Below are positions 30,231 through 39,362 of a DNA stretch of 64,000 nucleotides, piece by piece (positions within the stretch are counted from its first letter, which is position 1; the number at the start of each line of letters is the position of its first letter). Position numbers and translations under genes: made by a program. The DNA is from Massilia sp. ZL223 (GTDB taxonomy: Bacteria > Pseudomonadota > Gammaproteobacteria > Burkholderiales > Burkholderiaceae_D). The notes under the pieces were generated by a model, which saw only the letters and a program-made list of their open reading frames with translations, was not told the origin of the DNA and searched no databases. The stretch lies in NCBI RefSeq assembly GCF_018119395.1, contig NZ_JAGPWD010000020.1, forward strand, positions 1 through 64,000, given 5' to 3'.

Positions 30231-30411
30231 CGATCCATGCCGCCTGGATGGCTTCCAATACGCGTTCGCCGCCGCGGGTGCGGTCGTCGTCGAACTCCTC
30301 GAGGCCCACGACCCAGTTGTGCAGGTCGGTGAAGCGGATCGCGGTCGGGTCGACGTCCGGATATTTTTCGTAGAGGGCCTCGGCGATGGCCTGCACGTCA
30401 GTCCATTTCAT
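30217..30411 (-). CDS. iscX: Fe-S cluster assembly protein IscX
   Basis: A 64-residue acidic protein that binds IscS and iron and tunes cluster assembly. It has the typical KWTDVQAIAEALYEKYPDVD start and the RFTDLHNWV block, then an acidic FDDD stretch. Length equals that of E. coli IscX. It sits after fdx, the usual last isc gene, and overlaps the methyltransferase gene by 14 bases. Confidence 0.96.
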   Translation of the reverse strand: MKWTDVQAIAEALYEKYPDVDPTAIRFTDLHNWVVGLEEFDDDRTRGGERVLEAIQAAWIDEAR

Positions 30412-30426
30412 GGTGGTCAGTGGCGT

Positions 30427-30768
30427 TCAGTGGCTTTTTTCTGCTGCGTGGTTGATGGTGTACTTCGGGATCTCGACGACCAGGTCTTCCTCGGCGACGA
30501 TGGCCTGGCAGGACAGGCGCGAGTTCGGCTCCAGGCCCCAGGCCTTGTCGAGCATGTCCTCTTCCTTTTCTTCCTGCTCGTTCAGCGAATCGAAGCCTTC
30601 GCGCACGATCACGTGGCAGGTGGTGCAGGCGCAGACGCGGTCGCAGGCGTGTTCGATCTCGATGTCGTTCTCGAGCAGGACGTCGCAGATGGACTTGCCC
30701 TGCGGGGCTTCGAGGACGGCGCCTTCGGGGCAGAACACCGGATGGGGGAGGATGACGATTTGTGGCAC
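30427..30768 (-). CDS. fdx: Isc-type [2Fe-2S] ferredoxin
   Basis: A 113-residue adrenodoxin-type ferredoxin supplying electrons to cluster assembly. The cluster ligands follow the C-x5-C-x2-C spacing in ACDRVCACTTC with the fourth Cys in RLSCQA. The usual start region reads PQIVILPHP. I use the GTG seven bases after GAGGT; an upstream in-frame extension crosses REP-like DNA. It is separated from hscA by 168 bases of repeats, unlike the compact spacing elsewhere in this operon. Confidence 0.94.
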   Translation of the reverse strand: MPQIVILPHPVFCPEGAVLEAPQGKSICDVLLENDIEIEHACDRVCACTTCHVIVREGFDSLNEQEEKEEDMLDKAWGLEPNSRLSCQAIVAEEDLVVEIPKYTINHAAEKSH

Positions 30769-30805
30769 TTGGGTTACCTCGTGAATTGTTTTATGTGTCT
30801 GCTCT

Positions 30806-30914
30806 AACCCGTCGTTCCCGCGGAGGCGGGAACCCAAGTTTAGTCGCAAATCGGCTGCGTTTGCTTTCAGTGGCAGCGCGACGAACTTGGGTCCCCGCCT
30901 GCGCGGGGACGACG
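30806..30914. repeat. Facing pair of REP-like elements inside the isc operon
   Basis: CCGTCGTTCCCGCGGAGGCG (30810 onward) and the opposite-orientation GACGAACTTGGGTCCCCGCC (30879 onward) form a facing pair around a 36-base centre. They lie between hscA and fdx and could make a large stem in the mRNA. No gene is visible in this 168-base gap. Confidence 0.85.
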
Positions 30915-30936
30915 ATTCAGGCGGTAGTGGGACGAA

Positions 30937-32826
30937 TCAGACCTCGTCCAGCGACTTACCAGCCAGGACCTTGCGAACGCTCTTGTCCATGCGGCGCGCA
31001 GCGAAGTCCTCGGTGCCCTTGGCCAGCGCCTGCACCGCATCGTGCAGCGCGTTCTGGCGCGCGCCGGAGTCGACCGCCGCATCCTGCGACATGGCCACCG
31101 CATCGCGCACGCCCTGCTCCAGCCTGGCGATCTCGGCACGCTCTTCATCGCTCAGCAGCTCGCCATCGGCGTCCAGCGCCGACTGCGTCGCCAGCAGGAT
31201 GCGCTCCGCCTCGACCTGCTCTTCGCGCAGTGCGCGCGCCTGCATGTCGCCTTGCGCCGATGAGTACGAATCCTGCAGCATGCGCGCCACCTCGTCGTCG
31301 CCCAGGCCGTAGGACGGCTTGACGGTGATCGACGCTTCCACGCCCGAACGCATCTCGCGCGCCGACACCGACAGCAGGCCGTCCGCGTCGACCTGGTAGG
31401 TCACGCGGATGCGCGCCGCGCCGGCCGCCATCGGCGGGATGCCGCGCAGCTCGAAGCGCGCCAGCGAGCGGCAGTCCGACACCAGCTCGCGCTCGCCCTG
31501 CACCACGTGCACCGCCAGCGCGGTCTGGCCGTCCTTGAAGGTCGTGAACTCCTGCGCGCGGGCGCAAGGAATCGTCGAGTTGCGCGGGATGATCTTCTCG
31601 ACCAGGCCGCCCATGGTCTCGATGCCCAGCGACAGCGGGGTCACGTCCAGCAGCAGCCAGTCGTCGCCCTCGGCACGGTTACCGGCCAACAGGTTCGCCT
31701 GGATGGCGGCGCCCAGCGCCACCACCTTGTCCGGGTCGATGTTCGCGTGCGGGATAGTGTGGAAGAAGTCGCCCACCGCGCGGCGCACGTGCGGCATGCG
31801 GGTGGCGCCGCCCACCATCACCACGCCGTCCACGTCCTCGACACTGACGTTGGCGTCGCGCATGGCCTTGCGGATGGCGTTCATGGTCTTCGTGACCAGG
31901 TGCTTGGTAATCTCGGCGAAGGTGTGCGCGTCGATCGTCACCTGAACGATCTCGCCCGACTTCAGGATCGCCTCGATCGTGGTTTCTTCGTTGGTCGACA
32001 GCAGTTCCTTGGCCTGGCGCGCCTTGACCATCAGGGTCGCGGTGTCGTGCTCGGACAGCGGGGCCAGCTTGGCCTGCTCGACGATCCAGCAGAACAGGCG
32101 GTGGTCGAAGTCGTCGCCGCCCAGGGCCGAGTCGCCGCCGGTGGACAGCACTTCGAACACGCCCTTGGAGAGCTTGAGGATCGAGATGTCGAAGGTGCCG
32201 CCGCCCAGGTCGTAGACCGCGTAGACGCCTTCCTTGCCGTGGTCCAGGCCATAGGCGATGGCGGCGGCGGTCGGTTCCGACAGCAGGCGCAGCACGTTCA
32301 GGCCGGCCAGCTGGGCCGCGTCCTTGGTCGCCTGGCGCTGGGCGTCGTCGAAGTAGGCCGGCACGGTGATCACGGCGCCGACCAGTTCGTCGCCGAGCGA
32401 ATCCTCGGCGCGCTGGCGCAGGGTGGCCAGGATATTGGCCGAGGTCTCGACCGGGCTTTTCACGCCGGCCACGGTGTTGATCTGCACCATGCCGGGCGCA
32501 TCCACGAAGTCGTAAGGCAGGTTCTCGGCGTGGGCGATGTCCTTCAGGCCGCGGCCCATGAAGCGCTTGACCGAGACGATGGTGTTCTTCGGGTCGGTGG
32601 TCTGGTGGGCCTGGGCCTTGTAGCCGATGTTGGCATGGCCGTTGGGCAGGTAGCGCACGACCGATGGCAGCAGCGGGCGGCCGTCCTCGTCGCTGAGCAC
32701 TTCGGGGCTGCCGCTGCGCACGGTGGCCACGAGGGAATTGGTGGTGCCCAGGTCGATGCCCACGGCCAGGCGGTGCTGGTGCGGGGCGGTGGACATGCCG
32801 GGTTCGGCGATTTGAAGGAGTGCCAT
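30937..32826 (-). CDS. hscA: Hsp70-type chaperone HscA for Fe-S cluster transfer
   Basis: A 629-residue specialised Hsp70 that releases clusters from IscU with HscB. The nucleotide domain begins [15 protein letters not shown] (about 22-36), with the phosphate motifs [11 protein letters not shown] and [12 protein letters not shown]. The substrate domain follows from about 395. The N-terminal [10 protein letters not shown] extension is typical of HscA. Normal length. It follows hscB by 72 bases. Confidence 0.97.
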   Translation of the reverse strand: MALLQIAEPGMSTAPHQHRLAVGIDLGTTNSLVATVRSGSPEVLSDEDGRPLLPSVVRYLPNGHANIGYKAQAHQTTDPKNTIVSVKRFMGRGLKDIAHAENLPYDFVDAPGMVQINTVAGVKSPVETSANILATLRQRAEDSLGDELVGAVITVPAYFDDAQRQATKDAAQLAGLNVLRLLSEPTAAAIAYGLDHGKEGVYAVYDLGGGTFDISILKLSKGVFEVLSTGGDSALGGDDFDHRLFCWIVEQAKLAPLSEHDTATLMVKARQAKELLSTNEETTIEAILKSGEIVQVTIDAHTFAEITKHLVTKTMNAIRKAMRDANVSVEDVDGVVMVGGATRMPHVRRAVGDFFHTIPHANIDPDKVVALGAAIQANLLAGNRAEGDDWLLLDVTPLSLGIETMGGLVEKIIPRNSTIPCARAQEFTTFKDGQTALAVHVVQGERELVSDCRSLARFELRGIPPMAAGAARIRVTYQVDADGLLSVSAREMRSGVEASITVKPSYGLGDDEVARMLQDSYSSAQGDMQARALREEQVEAERILLATQSALDADGELLSDEERAEIARLEQGVRDAVAMSQDAAVDSGARQNALHDAVQALAKGTEDFAARRMDKSVRKVLAGKSLDEV

Positions 32827-32898
32827 GGTGGTGATACCTGATTATTCTTGTCTGGCGCAGGGCCGGACTGGCGTCCACCCTGCGGTATGGGACGTCGC

Positions 32899-33414
32899 TT
32901 ATGCCTCGAGGGCTTCGAACGCGTACTGGACTTCGTCCCCGAACTTATCGAGGAACATCAGCGCGCGCACGCCCTGCGCCGCGCCCTGGTAGTCGCCCGC
33001 GTCGAGTTGCTTGCCGACCTGCTCCAGCATCTGCTTGCGCTCGCGCCTCACCTGGGCGTCCAGCCCGTCCAATGCATCGACGTCCCTGCCGGCGCGCGCA
33101 TCGTCCAGCGCTTCGCGCCATTCCATCTGCTGCATCAGGAAGGCCATCGGCATGGCCGTGTTGGACTCGGTCTGCAGGTCGACGCCGTTGAGTTCGCACA
33201 GGTACTGCGCGCGCTTCTGCGGATTGCGCAGGGTCTGGTAGGCCTCGTTGGCGCGCGTCGCCCATTGCATCGCCACGCGCTTCTCGGTGTCCGAGGCGTT
33301 GACGAAGCGGTCCGGGTGCACCTGGCCCTGCACCTCGCGGTAGGCCGCGTCCAGCGCGTCCATGTCGACCTCGAAACGGGCCGGCAGGTGGAACAGGTCG
33401 AAGTGGTTCTGCAT
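32899..33414 (-). CDS. hscB: J-domain co-chaperone HscB
   Basis: A 171-residue J-protein that delivers IscU to HscA. The J domain (about 1-76) carries the HPD motif in QVHPDRFVN, and the C-terminal three-helix HSCB domain (about 90-165) binds IscU. The start ([11 protein letters not shown]) gives the exact family length. iscA lies six bases upstream on the same strand. Confidence 0.96.
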   Translation of the reverse strand: MQNHFDLFHLPARFEVDMDALDAAYREVQGQVHPDRFVNASDTEKRVAMQWATRANEAYQTLRNPQKRAQYLCELNGVDLQTESNTAMPMAFLMQQMEWREALDDARAGRDVDALDGLDAQVRRERKQMLEQVGKQLDAGDYQGAAQGVRALMFLDKFGDEVQYAFEALEA

Positions 33415-33419
33415 GCGCG

Positions 33420-33743
33420 TTAGATACGGAAGCTCTCGCCGCAACCGCAGTTGTCCTTGACGTTCGGGTTGTTGAAGCGGAAGCCCTCGTTCAGGCCTTC
33501 GCGCGCGAAGTCCAGCTCGGTGCCGTCGATGTAGGGCAGGCTCTTGGGGTCGACGAAGACCTTCACGCCGAAGGACTCGAACACGTTGTCCTCGGGCGAC
33601 ATCTCGTCGACGTACTCGAGCTTGTAGGCCAGGCCGGAGCACCCCGTGGTGCGCACACCGAAGCGCAAGCCGATGCCCTTGCCCCGGCGTTCGAGGTAAC
33701 GGTTGACGTGCTTGGCGGCTTTTTCGGTCAGGGTGATTGCCAT
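33420..33743 (-). CDS. iscA: A-type Fe-S carrier IscA
   Basis: A 107-residue carrier that receives clusters or iron and passes them to apoproteins. The three conserved Cys are present: TTGCSG near residue 35 and NCGCGES at 99-101. Normal length. It lies between iscU (28 bases upstream) and hscB. Confidence 0.97.
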   Translation of the reverse strand: MAITLTEKAAKHVNRYLERRGKGIGLRFGVRTTGCSGLAYKLEYVDEMSPEDNVFESFGVKVFVDPKSLPYIDGTELDFAREGLNEGFRFNNPNVKDNCGCGESFRI

Positions 33744-33771
33744 GTGGTTCTCCAGCTAGGTTCTACGGTTG

Positions 33772-34164
33772 TTACGCTGCCTTGTCGGCGTGCTTCGCTT
33801 TGTAGTCGGCGACGGCGGCCTTGATCGCGTCTTCGGCCAGGATCGAGCAGTGGATCTTGACCGGCGGCAGAGCCAGTTCTTCGGCGATCTGGGTGTTCTT
33901 GATGGCCAGCGCTTCGTCCAGCGACTTGCCCTTGACCCATTCGGTCACCAGCGAGCTCGAAGCGATCGCCGAGCCGCAGCCGTAGGTCTTGAACTTCGCG
34001 TCTTCGATCAGGCCCTGGTCGTTGACCTTGATCTGCAGCTTCATCACGTCGCCGCAAGCCGGCGCGCCGACCATGCCGGTGCCGACGGCGTCGTCGCCCT
34101 TGTCGAAGGCGCCGACGTTGCGCGGGTTTTCATAGTGGTCGAGAACTTTGTCCGAGTAAGCCAT
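33772..34164 (-). CDS. iscU: Fe-S cluster scaffold IscU
   Basis: A 130-residue scaffold on which clusters are built. Ligand Cys are in GAPACGDVMK (Cys37), KTYGCGSAIAS (Cys63) and KIHCSILAEDAI (Cys106). The HscA-recognition motif appears as LALPPVKIHC, matching the LPPVK box. Normal length. It follows iscS by 24 bases. Confidence 0.98.
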   Translation of the reverse strand: MAYSDKVLDHYENPRNVGAFDKGDDAVGTGMVGAPACGDVMKLQIKVNDQGLIEDAKFKTYGCGSAIASSSLVTEWVKGKSLDEALAIKNTQIAEELALPPVKIHCSILAEDAIKAAVADYKAKHADKAA

Positions 34165-34188
34165 GGTGATACTCCTTGAATACGGTAA

Positions 34189-35445
34189 TTAGTGGGCTGC
34201 CCATTGGATCGAGTTGAGGTCGATCCCTTCCTTGAACATGTCCCACAGCGGCGACAGTTCGCGCAGTTTGCCAACCTTCGATTTCAGCAGGTTGATGGCG
34301 AAGTCGACTTCTTCTTCGGTCGTGAAGCGGCCGATGGTGAAGCGAATCGAGCTGTGCGCCAGTTCGTCGCTGCGGCCCAGGGCGCGCAGGACGTAAGACG
34401 GTTCCAGCGAGGCCGAAGTGCAGGCCGAGCCGGACGACACGGCGATGTCCTTGATCGCCATGATCAGCGACTCGCCTTCGACATAGTTGAACGAGACGTT
34501 CAGGTTGTGCGGGACGCGGTGTTCCATGTCGCCGTTGACGTAGACCTCTTCGATCTCCATCAGGCCCTTGGCCAGGCGGTCGCGCAAGGTCTTGATGCGC
34601 GCGAGTTCGCTGTCCATCTCTTCCTTGGCGATGCGGAAGGCTTCGCCCATGCCCACGATCTGGTGGGTCGGCAGAGTGCCCGATCGCAGGCCGCGCTCGT
34701 GGCCGCCGCCGTGCATCTGCGCTTCCAGGCGCACGCGCGGCTTGCGGCGCACGTACAGGGCGCCGATGCCCTTCGGGCCGTAGACCTTGTGGGCGGTGAA
34801 GGTCATCAGGTCGACCTTCAGCTTTTCCAGGTTGATCTCGACCTTGCCGACGGCTTGCGCGGCGTCGCAGTGGAAGATGATGCCTTTCGAGCGGCACAGT
34901 TCGCCGATCTCGGCGATCGGCTGGATCACGCCGATCTCGTTATTGACCATCATGACCGAGACCAGGATGGTGTCCGGGCGGATCGCCGCTTCCAGCTGCT
35001 CGAGGGTGATCAGGCCGTTTTCCTGCGGTTCGAGGTAGGTCGCCTCGAAGCCCTGGCGTTCCAGTTCGCGCACGGTGTCCAGCACGGCCTTGTGCTCGGT
35101 CTTGACGGTGATGATGTGCTTGCCCTTGGTCTTGTAGAACTGGGCAGCGCCCTTCAGCGCCAGGTTGTTGCTTTCGGTCGCGCCCGAGGTCCAGATGATC
35201 TCGCGCGGATCGGCGCCGACGATGGCCGCCACGTGGCCGCGCGCTTCCTCGACCGCAGCTTCCGCGGTCCAGCCGTACATGTGGCTGCGCGATGCCGGGT
35301 TGCCGAACTGCTCGCGCAGGAAGGGGATCATTTTGTCCGCCACGCGCGGATCGATCGGCGTGGTGGCCGAGTAATCCATGTAGATCGGGAAGTGGGGCGC
35401 AGTCGCGAAGCTCTGCTCGGTTTTCTTGTCCAAAGGCGCGTTCAT
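34189..35445 (-). CDS. iscS: Cysteine desulfurase IscS
   Basis: PLP enzyme that takes sulfur from cysteine and passes a persulfide to IscU and tRNA-modification proteins. The 418-residue protein has the PLP Lys in [10 protein letters not shown] (near 220) and the catalytic Cys in [13 protein letters not shown] (near 342). An extra N-terminal stretch of about 14 residues precedes the usual [12 protein letters not shown] start, common in betaproteobacteria. It is the second gene of the isc operon, 19 bases after iscR. Confidence 0.98.
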   Translation of the reverse strand: MNAPLDKKTEQSFATAPHFPIYMDYSATTPIDPRVADKMIPFLREQFGNPASRSHMYGWTAEAAVEEARGHVAAIVGADPREIIWTSGATESNNLALKGAAQFYKTKGKHIITVKTEHKAVLDTVRELERQGFEATYLEPQENGLITLEQLEAAIRPDTILVSVMMVNNEIGVIQPIAEIGELCRSKGIIFHCDAAQAVGKVEINLEKLKVDLMTFTAHKVYGPKGIGALYVRRKPRVRLEAQMHGGGHERGLRSGTLPTHQIVGMGEAFRIAKEEMDSELARIKTLRDRLAKGLMEIEEVYVNGDMEHRVPHNLNVSFNYVEGESLIMAIKDIAVSSGSACTSASLEPSYVLRALGRSDELAHSSIRFTIGRFTTEEEVDFAINLLKSKVGKLRELSPLWDMFKEGIDLNSIQWAAH

Positions 35446-35464
35446 CAGTTCACTCCAATATGCT

Positions 35465-35941
35465 TCAATTTTGTCCGACGGCGGCGTGGGTGCGGTGCAC
35501 CACCACGACGTTCTGTTCCTTCTGCTTCTGCTGGTCGACCAGGTCTTGCAGCGAGACCGAATCGAGGTAGTCGACCATCTTCTCGTTCAGCGTGGTCCAC
35601 AGCTCGTGGGTCATGCACCGGGTGCCGCTGGCGGCGTCGGCGCCGTGGCAGTTTTCCTTGCCGCCGCACTGGGTCGCATCGAGCGGCTCGTCGACGGCGA
35701 TGATGATGTCGGCCACCGTCACCTTTTCCGCTGGACGCGCCAGGCTGTAGCCGCCGCCCGGGCCGCGGATCGATTCGACGATCTCGTGGCGGCGCAGCTT
35801 GCCGAACAGTTGCTCCAGGTACGACAGCGAAATGGCCTGGCGCTGGCTGATGCCCGACAGCGTGACCGGACCATTGCCTTGACGCATGGCAAGATCGATC
35901 ATCGCGGTAACAGCAAAACGGCCTTTGGTGGTCAGACGCAT
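35465..35941 (-). CDS. iscR: Fe-S cluster-responsive regulator IscR
   Basis: A 158-residue Rrf2-family repressor carrying a [2Fe-2S] cluster. It has the winged helix at about 1-70 ([37 protein letters not shown]) and Cys ligands in CGGKENC followed by [10 protein letters not shown]. The second-to-third Cys distance is ten residues instead of the five of E. coli. The start MRLTTKGR is the family start; a longer in-frame extension is not needed. It is the first gene of the isc operon and probably autoregulated through the operator upstream. Confidence 0.96.
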   Translation of the reverse strand: MRLTTKGRFAVTAMIDLAMRQGNGPVTLSGISQRQAISLSYLEQLFGKLRRHEIVESIRGPGGGYSLARPAEKVTVADIIIAVDEPLDATQCGGKENCHGADAASGTRCMTHELWTTLNEKMVDYLDSVSLQDLVDQQKQKEQNVVVVHRTHAAVGQN

Positions 35942-36029
35942 CACAACCCCGGTTAGTGTTAAAATATTCCTCTTGCCCAAATAATCCGCTTGCAACAACT
36001 CTCTTCATTGCAGCTTGCTAAAAACCGGA

Positions 36030-36054
36030 TTAGTTGAACGATTTAGTCAAGTAT
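36030..36054 (-). promoter_or_regulatory. IscR type 1-like operator of the isc operon
   Basis: On the minus strand, ATACTTGACTA matches the first half of the E. coli type 1 consensus (ATASYYGACTR) at all positions. The second half agrees at about 8 of 11. It lies about 90 bases before iscR and contains TTGACT, a likely -35 element, so binding would block the promoter. Confidence 0.75.
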
Positions 36055-36131
36055 AGCAAAACGCAAGCGTCTTGTCTTGGCAGCCCCAAAAATGGCAGCC
36101 GCCTCCCCCCTCCTGCTTTCTTAATAATTGT

Positions 36132-36893
36132 TTATTGCGCCCGCAGCAGCTGCATCGGGCCGAAGAGTTCTTGCATGCCCTGATGCTGGATAAAGGACAG
36201 GTTGTAGGGATGCTCGGCGGCGATCTGCGGCAGCGCGGCGGTTTCCGGCAGCTTTTTCAGTTGCTCGGCGATTTTCCCCCACAGGACCAGGGTCGGCGGG
36301 CTTTGTCGCGCGGCCAGGGCAGCCAGCACGGTTTGCAGGAAAGGCAGCCAGGCGCGGGCGTCGACGGCGGGCGGGACGTGGCTGCGGAACACCAGCGAGG
36401 CGTTCAGGAGCAGGAAGCCGTGGCGGGTCAGGTTGTCTTGCAGCTGGGCCAGGGTCTGGATGCTGCCGTCGCCGCGGGCGGCCCGGGCGATCGGGGCCAT
36501 GGCCGCGCCGCCGGTATCGTGGGCCTGGAGCTGGCTTGATGCGACCAGCAGCATCTTCATGAAGTTGCGCAGCGAGGTGGCGCGGTTGACGGGCTTCGAG
36601 AGGCCGGTGTCGCACCAGAGTTCGCCGACGGCGCCGTCCATGAAGCAGACGCCTGTCGCGCTTTCGGCGCGTGGGTAGGGGCCTTCGCCGACCAGGACGT
36701 AGCGGACCTTGTCCAGGGGCTGGGCGAAGGCGGCGAACAGGCGGTTTTCGGTGGGGAGATAATTGTCGACCGCGAGCGCCGGGAGGTAGCCGGGGTTGGC
36801 TGCGGCCATCGCTTCCAGGCCCTGCTCGAGGATCGGGCGCCAGGAGGGGGCGGCGAGGTCGAGGGCGGGCAGGATCTGGGCGGGGATGGTCAT
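36132..36893 (-). CDS. Uracil-DNA-glycosylase-like protein with degenerate motif
   Basis: A 253-residue protein that resembles family 1 uracil-DNA glycosylase. The strand before motif A is intact and the aligned block reads GEGPYPRAESATGVCF at about 69-84, where true Ung has GQDPYH. The catalytic Asp is replaced by Gly and the His by Pro. A C-terminal EHPYNLSFI occupies the place of the HPSPLS motif. It may have lost glycosylase activity or belong to a divergent subgroup. It is upstream of the isc promoter on the same strand and not obviously in the operon. Confidence 0.78.
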   Translation of the reverse strand: MTIPAQILPALDLAAPSWRPILEQGLEAMAAANPGYLPALAVDNYLPTENRLFAAFAQPLDKVRYVLVGEGPYPRAESATGVCFMDGAVGELWCDTGLSKPVNRATSLRNFMKMLLVASSQLQAHDTGGAAMAPIARAARGDGSIQTLAQLQDNLTRHGFLLLNASLVFRSHVPPAVDARAWLPFLQTVLAALAARQSPPTLVLWGKIAEQLKKLPETAALPQIAAEHPYNLSFIQHQGMQELFGPMQLLRAQ

Positions 36894-37095
36894 GGTGGTG
36901 TGTCCGGATTTTTGAGGGCGGATTGTAGCGTATGTGCTTGAGGCGAGGTGCGCGGTCTGCTGGCAAACCGCTACTACTCGCTTGCACCAGAAACCCCAAG
37001 CATTCCACCATTCAATCTAGCGTCCGCCTTTCTCGTTTCGGTGCATGATTTTCCTCCATCCCCACCCGGGGCATCGACCAACGAAGGAGGACACC

Positions 37096-37542
37096 ATGCA
37101 GACAATCCAGGACATCATGACCCCAGACGTGCAGACGATTTCGCCGCAGGAAAGCGTGCGCCGGGCGGCGCAGCTGATGGATGAATTGAACGTGGGGTCG
37201 ATCCCCGTATGCGACGGCGACCGCCTGGTCGGCATGATCACCGACCGCGACATCACCGTGCGCTCCACCGCCGCCGGCCAGGCCCCGGACCAGACCTGCG
37301 TGGCCGACGTGATGAGCACCGACGTGCGCACCTGCTTCAGCAACCAGCAGGTCGACGAAGTGCTCGGCCAGATGGGCGACGTGCAGATCCGCCGCGTGCC
37401 GGTCATCGACGAGCAGTCGCACCAGCTGGTCGGCATCGTTTCGCTCGGCGACATCGCAACCAAGCACTCGGCCAAGGTCGACGCCACGCTGGACGAAATC
37501 TCGACGCCGTCCGAGCCGGACCGCTCGGTGACGCGCCACTAG
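37096..37542 (+). CDS. CBS-domain protein (tandem CBS pair)
   Basis: A 148-residue cytosolic protein with two CBS domains (about 1-60 and 70-130). The first begins IMTPDVQTISPQESVRRAA and the second VMSTDVRTCFSNQQVDEV. Both end in GM/GI-(I/V)(S/T)-type motifs with Asp for ribose binding (ITDRDIT, VSLGDIAT). Such stand-alone pairs sense adenine nucleotides. AAGGAGG lies just before the ATG. It converges on maiA, with a hairpin and a small tandem repeat between. Confidence 0.9.
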   Translation: MQTIQDIMTPDVQTISPQESVRRAAQLMDELNVGSIPVCDGDRLVGMITDRDITVRSTAAGQAPDQTCVADVMSTDVRTCFSNQQVDEVLGQMGDVQIRRVPVIDEQSHQLVGIVSLGDIATKHSAKVDATLDEISTPSEPDRSVTRH

Positions 37543-37563
37543 GCACGCCACTAGGCACGCCAC
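37540..37563 (+). repeat. Short tandem repeat at the CBS gene end
   Basis: The unit TAGGCACGCCAC occurs twice, adjoining a third related GCGCCAC at the stop codon. It looks like a recent slippage duplication. Confidence 0.7.
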
Positions 37564-37590
37564 ACCGCACCTGCTTGCCGCAGGTGCGGT
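37564..37590. terminator. Hairpin between convergent CBS and maiA genes
   Basis: ACCGCACCTGC pairs perfectly with GCAGGTGCGGT around a 5-base loop. The plus strand then reads GCCGCTTCTTT, a weak T tract, so it more likely terminates the CBS gene. Confidence 0.65.
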
Positions 37591-37599
37591 GCCGCTTCT

Positions 37600-38244
37600 T
37601 TACTCCGCGTCCGGCTGGCGCGATGGATGCGCCGCTTTGAAGGCCGGCAGGTCGGTACACAGCGCATTGATGCGCGCGATGTTCGGGAAGGGCTTCAGAT
37701 CGATATCGAAACGCTGCGCATTGAACACCTGCGGCACCAGGTAGCAATCGGCGATGGTCGGGCGGTCGCCGTGGCAGAACGGGCCCGCGCCCGGGTCGCG
37801 CGCCAGGTGCGCCTCGAGCGACTGGAAGCCTTCGATCACCCAGTGGCGGTACCACTCGGTCTTGGCCTGCTCCGACAAGCCCAGCTGCTTCACCAGGTAG
37901 CTCAGCACGCGCAGGTTGTTGATCGGGTGGATGTCGCAGCCGATGATCTGCGCCAGCTCGCGCACGCGTGCACGGCCCGGCGCGTCCTTCGGCAGCAGCG
38001 GCACCGTGGGATGCGCTTCCTCGAGGTACTCGATGATCGCCATCGACTGGGTCAAGGTGATCCAGTCGTCCTGGAAGGCCGGCAACAGGCCGCTCGGATT
38101 GATCCGGCGGTAGTCTTCCTGGTGCTGCTCGCCACCACCCTTCAACAGATGCACAGGCACCGCCTGGTAGGACAAGCCCTTCAGATTCAGCGCGATCCGG
38201 ACCCGGTACGCGGCCGAGCTGCGGAAGTAGGTATAGAGCTTCAT
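37600..38244 (-). CDS. maiA: Maleylacetoacetate isomerase (zeta-class GST)
   Basis: Glutathione-dependent cis-trans isomerase of the tyrosine/homogentisate (or gentisate) pathway. The 214-residue protein has the zeta GST signature SSAAYRVRIALNLKG near residue 9, with the NPSGLLPAF thioredoxin-fold block and an AIIEYLEE segment. It overlaps the fumarylacetoacetase-type gene by four bases, so the two final ring-cleavage steps are coupled. No dioxygenase gene for the pathway lies in the window. Confidence 0.93.
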   Translation of the reverse strand: MKLYTYFRSSAAYRVRIALNLKGLSYQAVPVHLLKGGGEQHQEDYRRINPSGLLPAFQDDWITLTQSMAIIEYLEEAHPTVPLLPKDAPGRARVRELAQIIGCDIHPINNLRVLSYLVKQLGLSEQAKTEWYRHWVIEGFQSLEAHLARDPGAGPFCHGDRPTIADCYLVPQVFNAQRFDIDLKPFPNIARINALCTDLPAFKAAHPSRQPDAE

Positions 38245-39266
38245 CGATGCCTCCAGTGGTAAGGCGCAACTTCTTGATCGATGGCGCCGAAAATGCTGGC
38301 GCCGCTGGCGTCGAGCATTTCGATGCGTACGGTGTCGCCGTAGCGCAGGAACGGCGTCTGCGGGGCGCCCTGCTCGATGGTTTCATACATGCGTACTTCG
38401 GCCAGGCAGCAGTAGCCGACACCGCCGTTCTCGACGCTCGAACCGTGCAGGCTGCCCTGCTTGTTCGACACGGTGCCCGAGCCGATGATGCTGCCGGCGC
38501 CCAGCTCGCGGGTCTTGGCCGCGTGGGCCACCAGCTGGGCGAAGCTGAAGGTCATGTCCTCGCCCGCGTTCGGACGGCCGAACGGCGCTTCGTTGAGCGT
38601 CACCAGCAGCGGCAGGCACAGCTTGCTGTCGCGCCAGGCGTCGCCCAGCTCGTCGGGCGTGACCGCCACCGGCGAGAAGGCGCTGGCCGGCTTGGACTGG
38701 AAGAAGCCGAAGCCCTTGGCCAGCTCGTTCGGGATCAGGTTGCGCAGCGAGACGTCGTTGACCAGCATCACCAGGCGAATGGCGGCGGCCGCCTGCTCCG
38801 GCGTGGCGCCCATCGGCACGTCGCCGGTGACCACCGCTACTTCGGCTTCCAGGTCCACGCCCCAGTCCTCGGACTGGACCATGATCGGGTCGTTCGGACC
38901 GACGAAGGAATCCGAGCCGCCCTGGTACATCAGCGGGTCGGTATAGAACGACGCCGGAACGTCGGCGTTGCGCGCCTTGCGCACCAGCTCGACGTGGTTG
39001 ATGTAGGCGGAACCGTCGGCCCATTGATAGGCGCGCGGCAGCGGCGAATGGCATTCTTCCTCCAGGAAGGACTCGGCCTTCTCGGCGGTGCCGGCATTGA
39101 GCTTGTCGTAGACTTTCTGGAGCTCGGGCGCGATGCGGTCCCAGTCGTCGAGCGCGCATTGCAGGGTGCGGGCGATCTTCGGAACGGCCTGGCAGGTGAC
39201 GAGATCGCGGCTGACGACGACCAGGGTGCCGTCGCGGCCGCCCGTTTTGAGGGTGGCGAGTTTCAT
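38241..39266 (-). CDS. Fumarylacetoacetate hydrolase-family protein
   Basis: A 341-residue hydrolase with an N-terminal FAA_hydrolase_N_2 type domain (about 1-80) and the FAH catalytic fold (about 85-330). Metal-ligand blocks are visible: DWGVDLEAEVAVVTGD and a following SLRNLIPNE segment, with IIGSGTVSNKQGS near residue 270. Paired with maiA it probably cleaves fumarylacetoacetate, or fumarylpyruvate if the pathway is gentisate. AAGGA precedes the ATG; a longer in-frame start is less likely. It is divergent from a LysR gene. Confidence 0.9.
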   Translation of the reverse strand: MKLATLKTGGRDGTLVVVSRDLVTCQAVPKIARTLQCALDDWDRIAPELQKVYDKLNAGTAEKAESFLEEECHSPLPRAYQWADGSAYINHVELVRKARNADVPASFYTDPLMYQGGSDSFVGPNDPIMVQSEDWGVDLEAEVAVVTGDVPMGATPEQAAAAIRLVMLVNDVSLRNLIPNELAKGFGFFQSKPASAFSPVAVTPDELGDAWRDSKLCLPLLVTLNEAPFGRPNAGEDMTFSFAQLVAHAAKTRELGAGSIIGSGTVSNKQGSLHGSSVENGGVGYCCLAEVRMYETIEQGAPQTPFLRYGDTVRIEMLDASGASIFGAIDQEVAPYHWRHR

Positions 39267-39322
39267 GGTGTTTCCTTCGCTAAAACTTTGTTCTTCGCCA
39301 TTACAAATCAAAACGTACTATC

Positions 39323-39354
39323 ATACAAACAGTATTTTCCGCCCGATTTATCGG
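39323..39354. promoter_or_regulatory. Candidate LysR operators in the FAH promoter
   Basis: Two dyads lie between the FAH-family gene and its divergent LysR gene: ATAC-N5-GTAT (39323-39335) and CCGA-N4-TCGG (39343-39354). The second lies nine bases before the LysR start. Confidence 0.4.
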
Positions 39355-39362
39355 AATATCTT

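Noticed and set aside
38247..39362. N-terminal extension of the LysR gene giving 681 codons
   Set aside because: The extension lies antisense to the FAH-family gene. The LysR fold begins exactly at the ATG at 39363.
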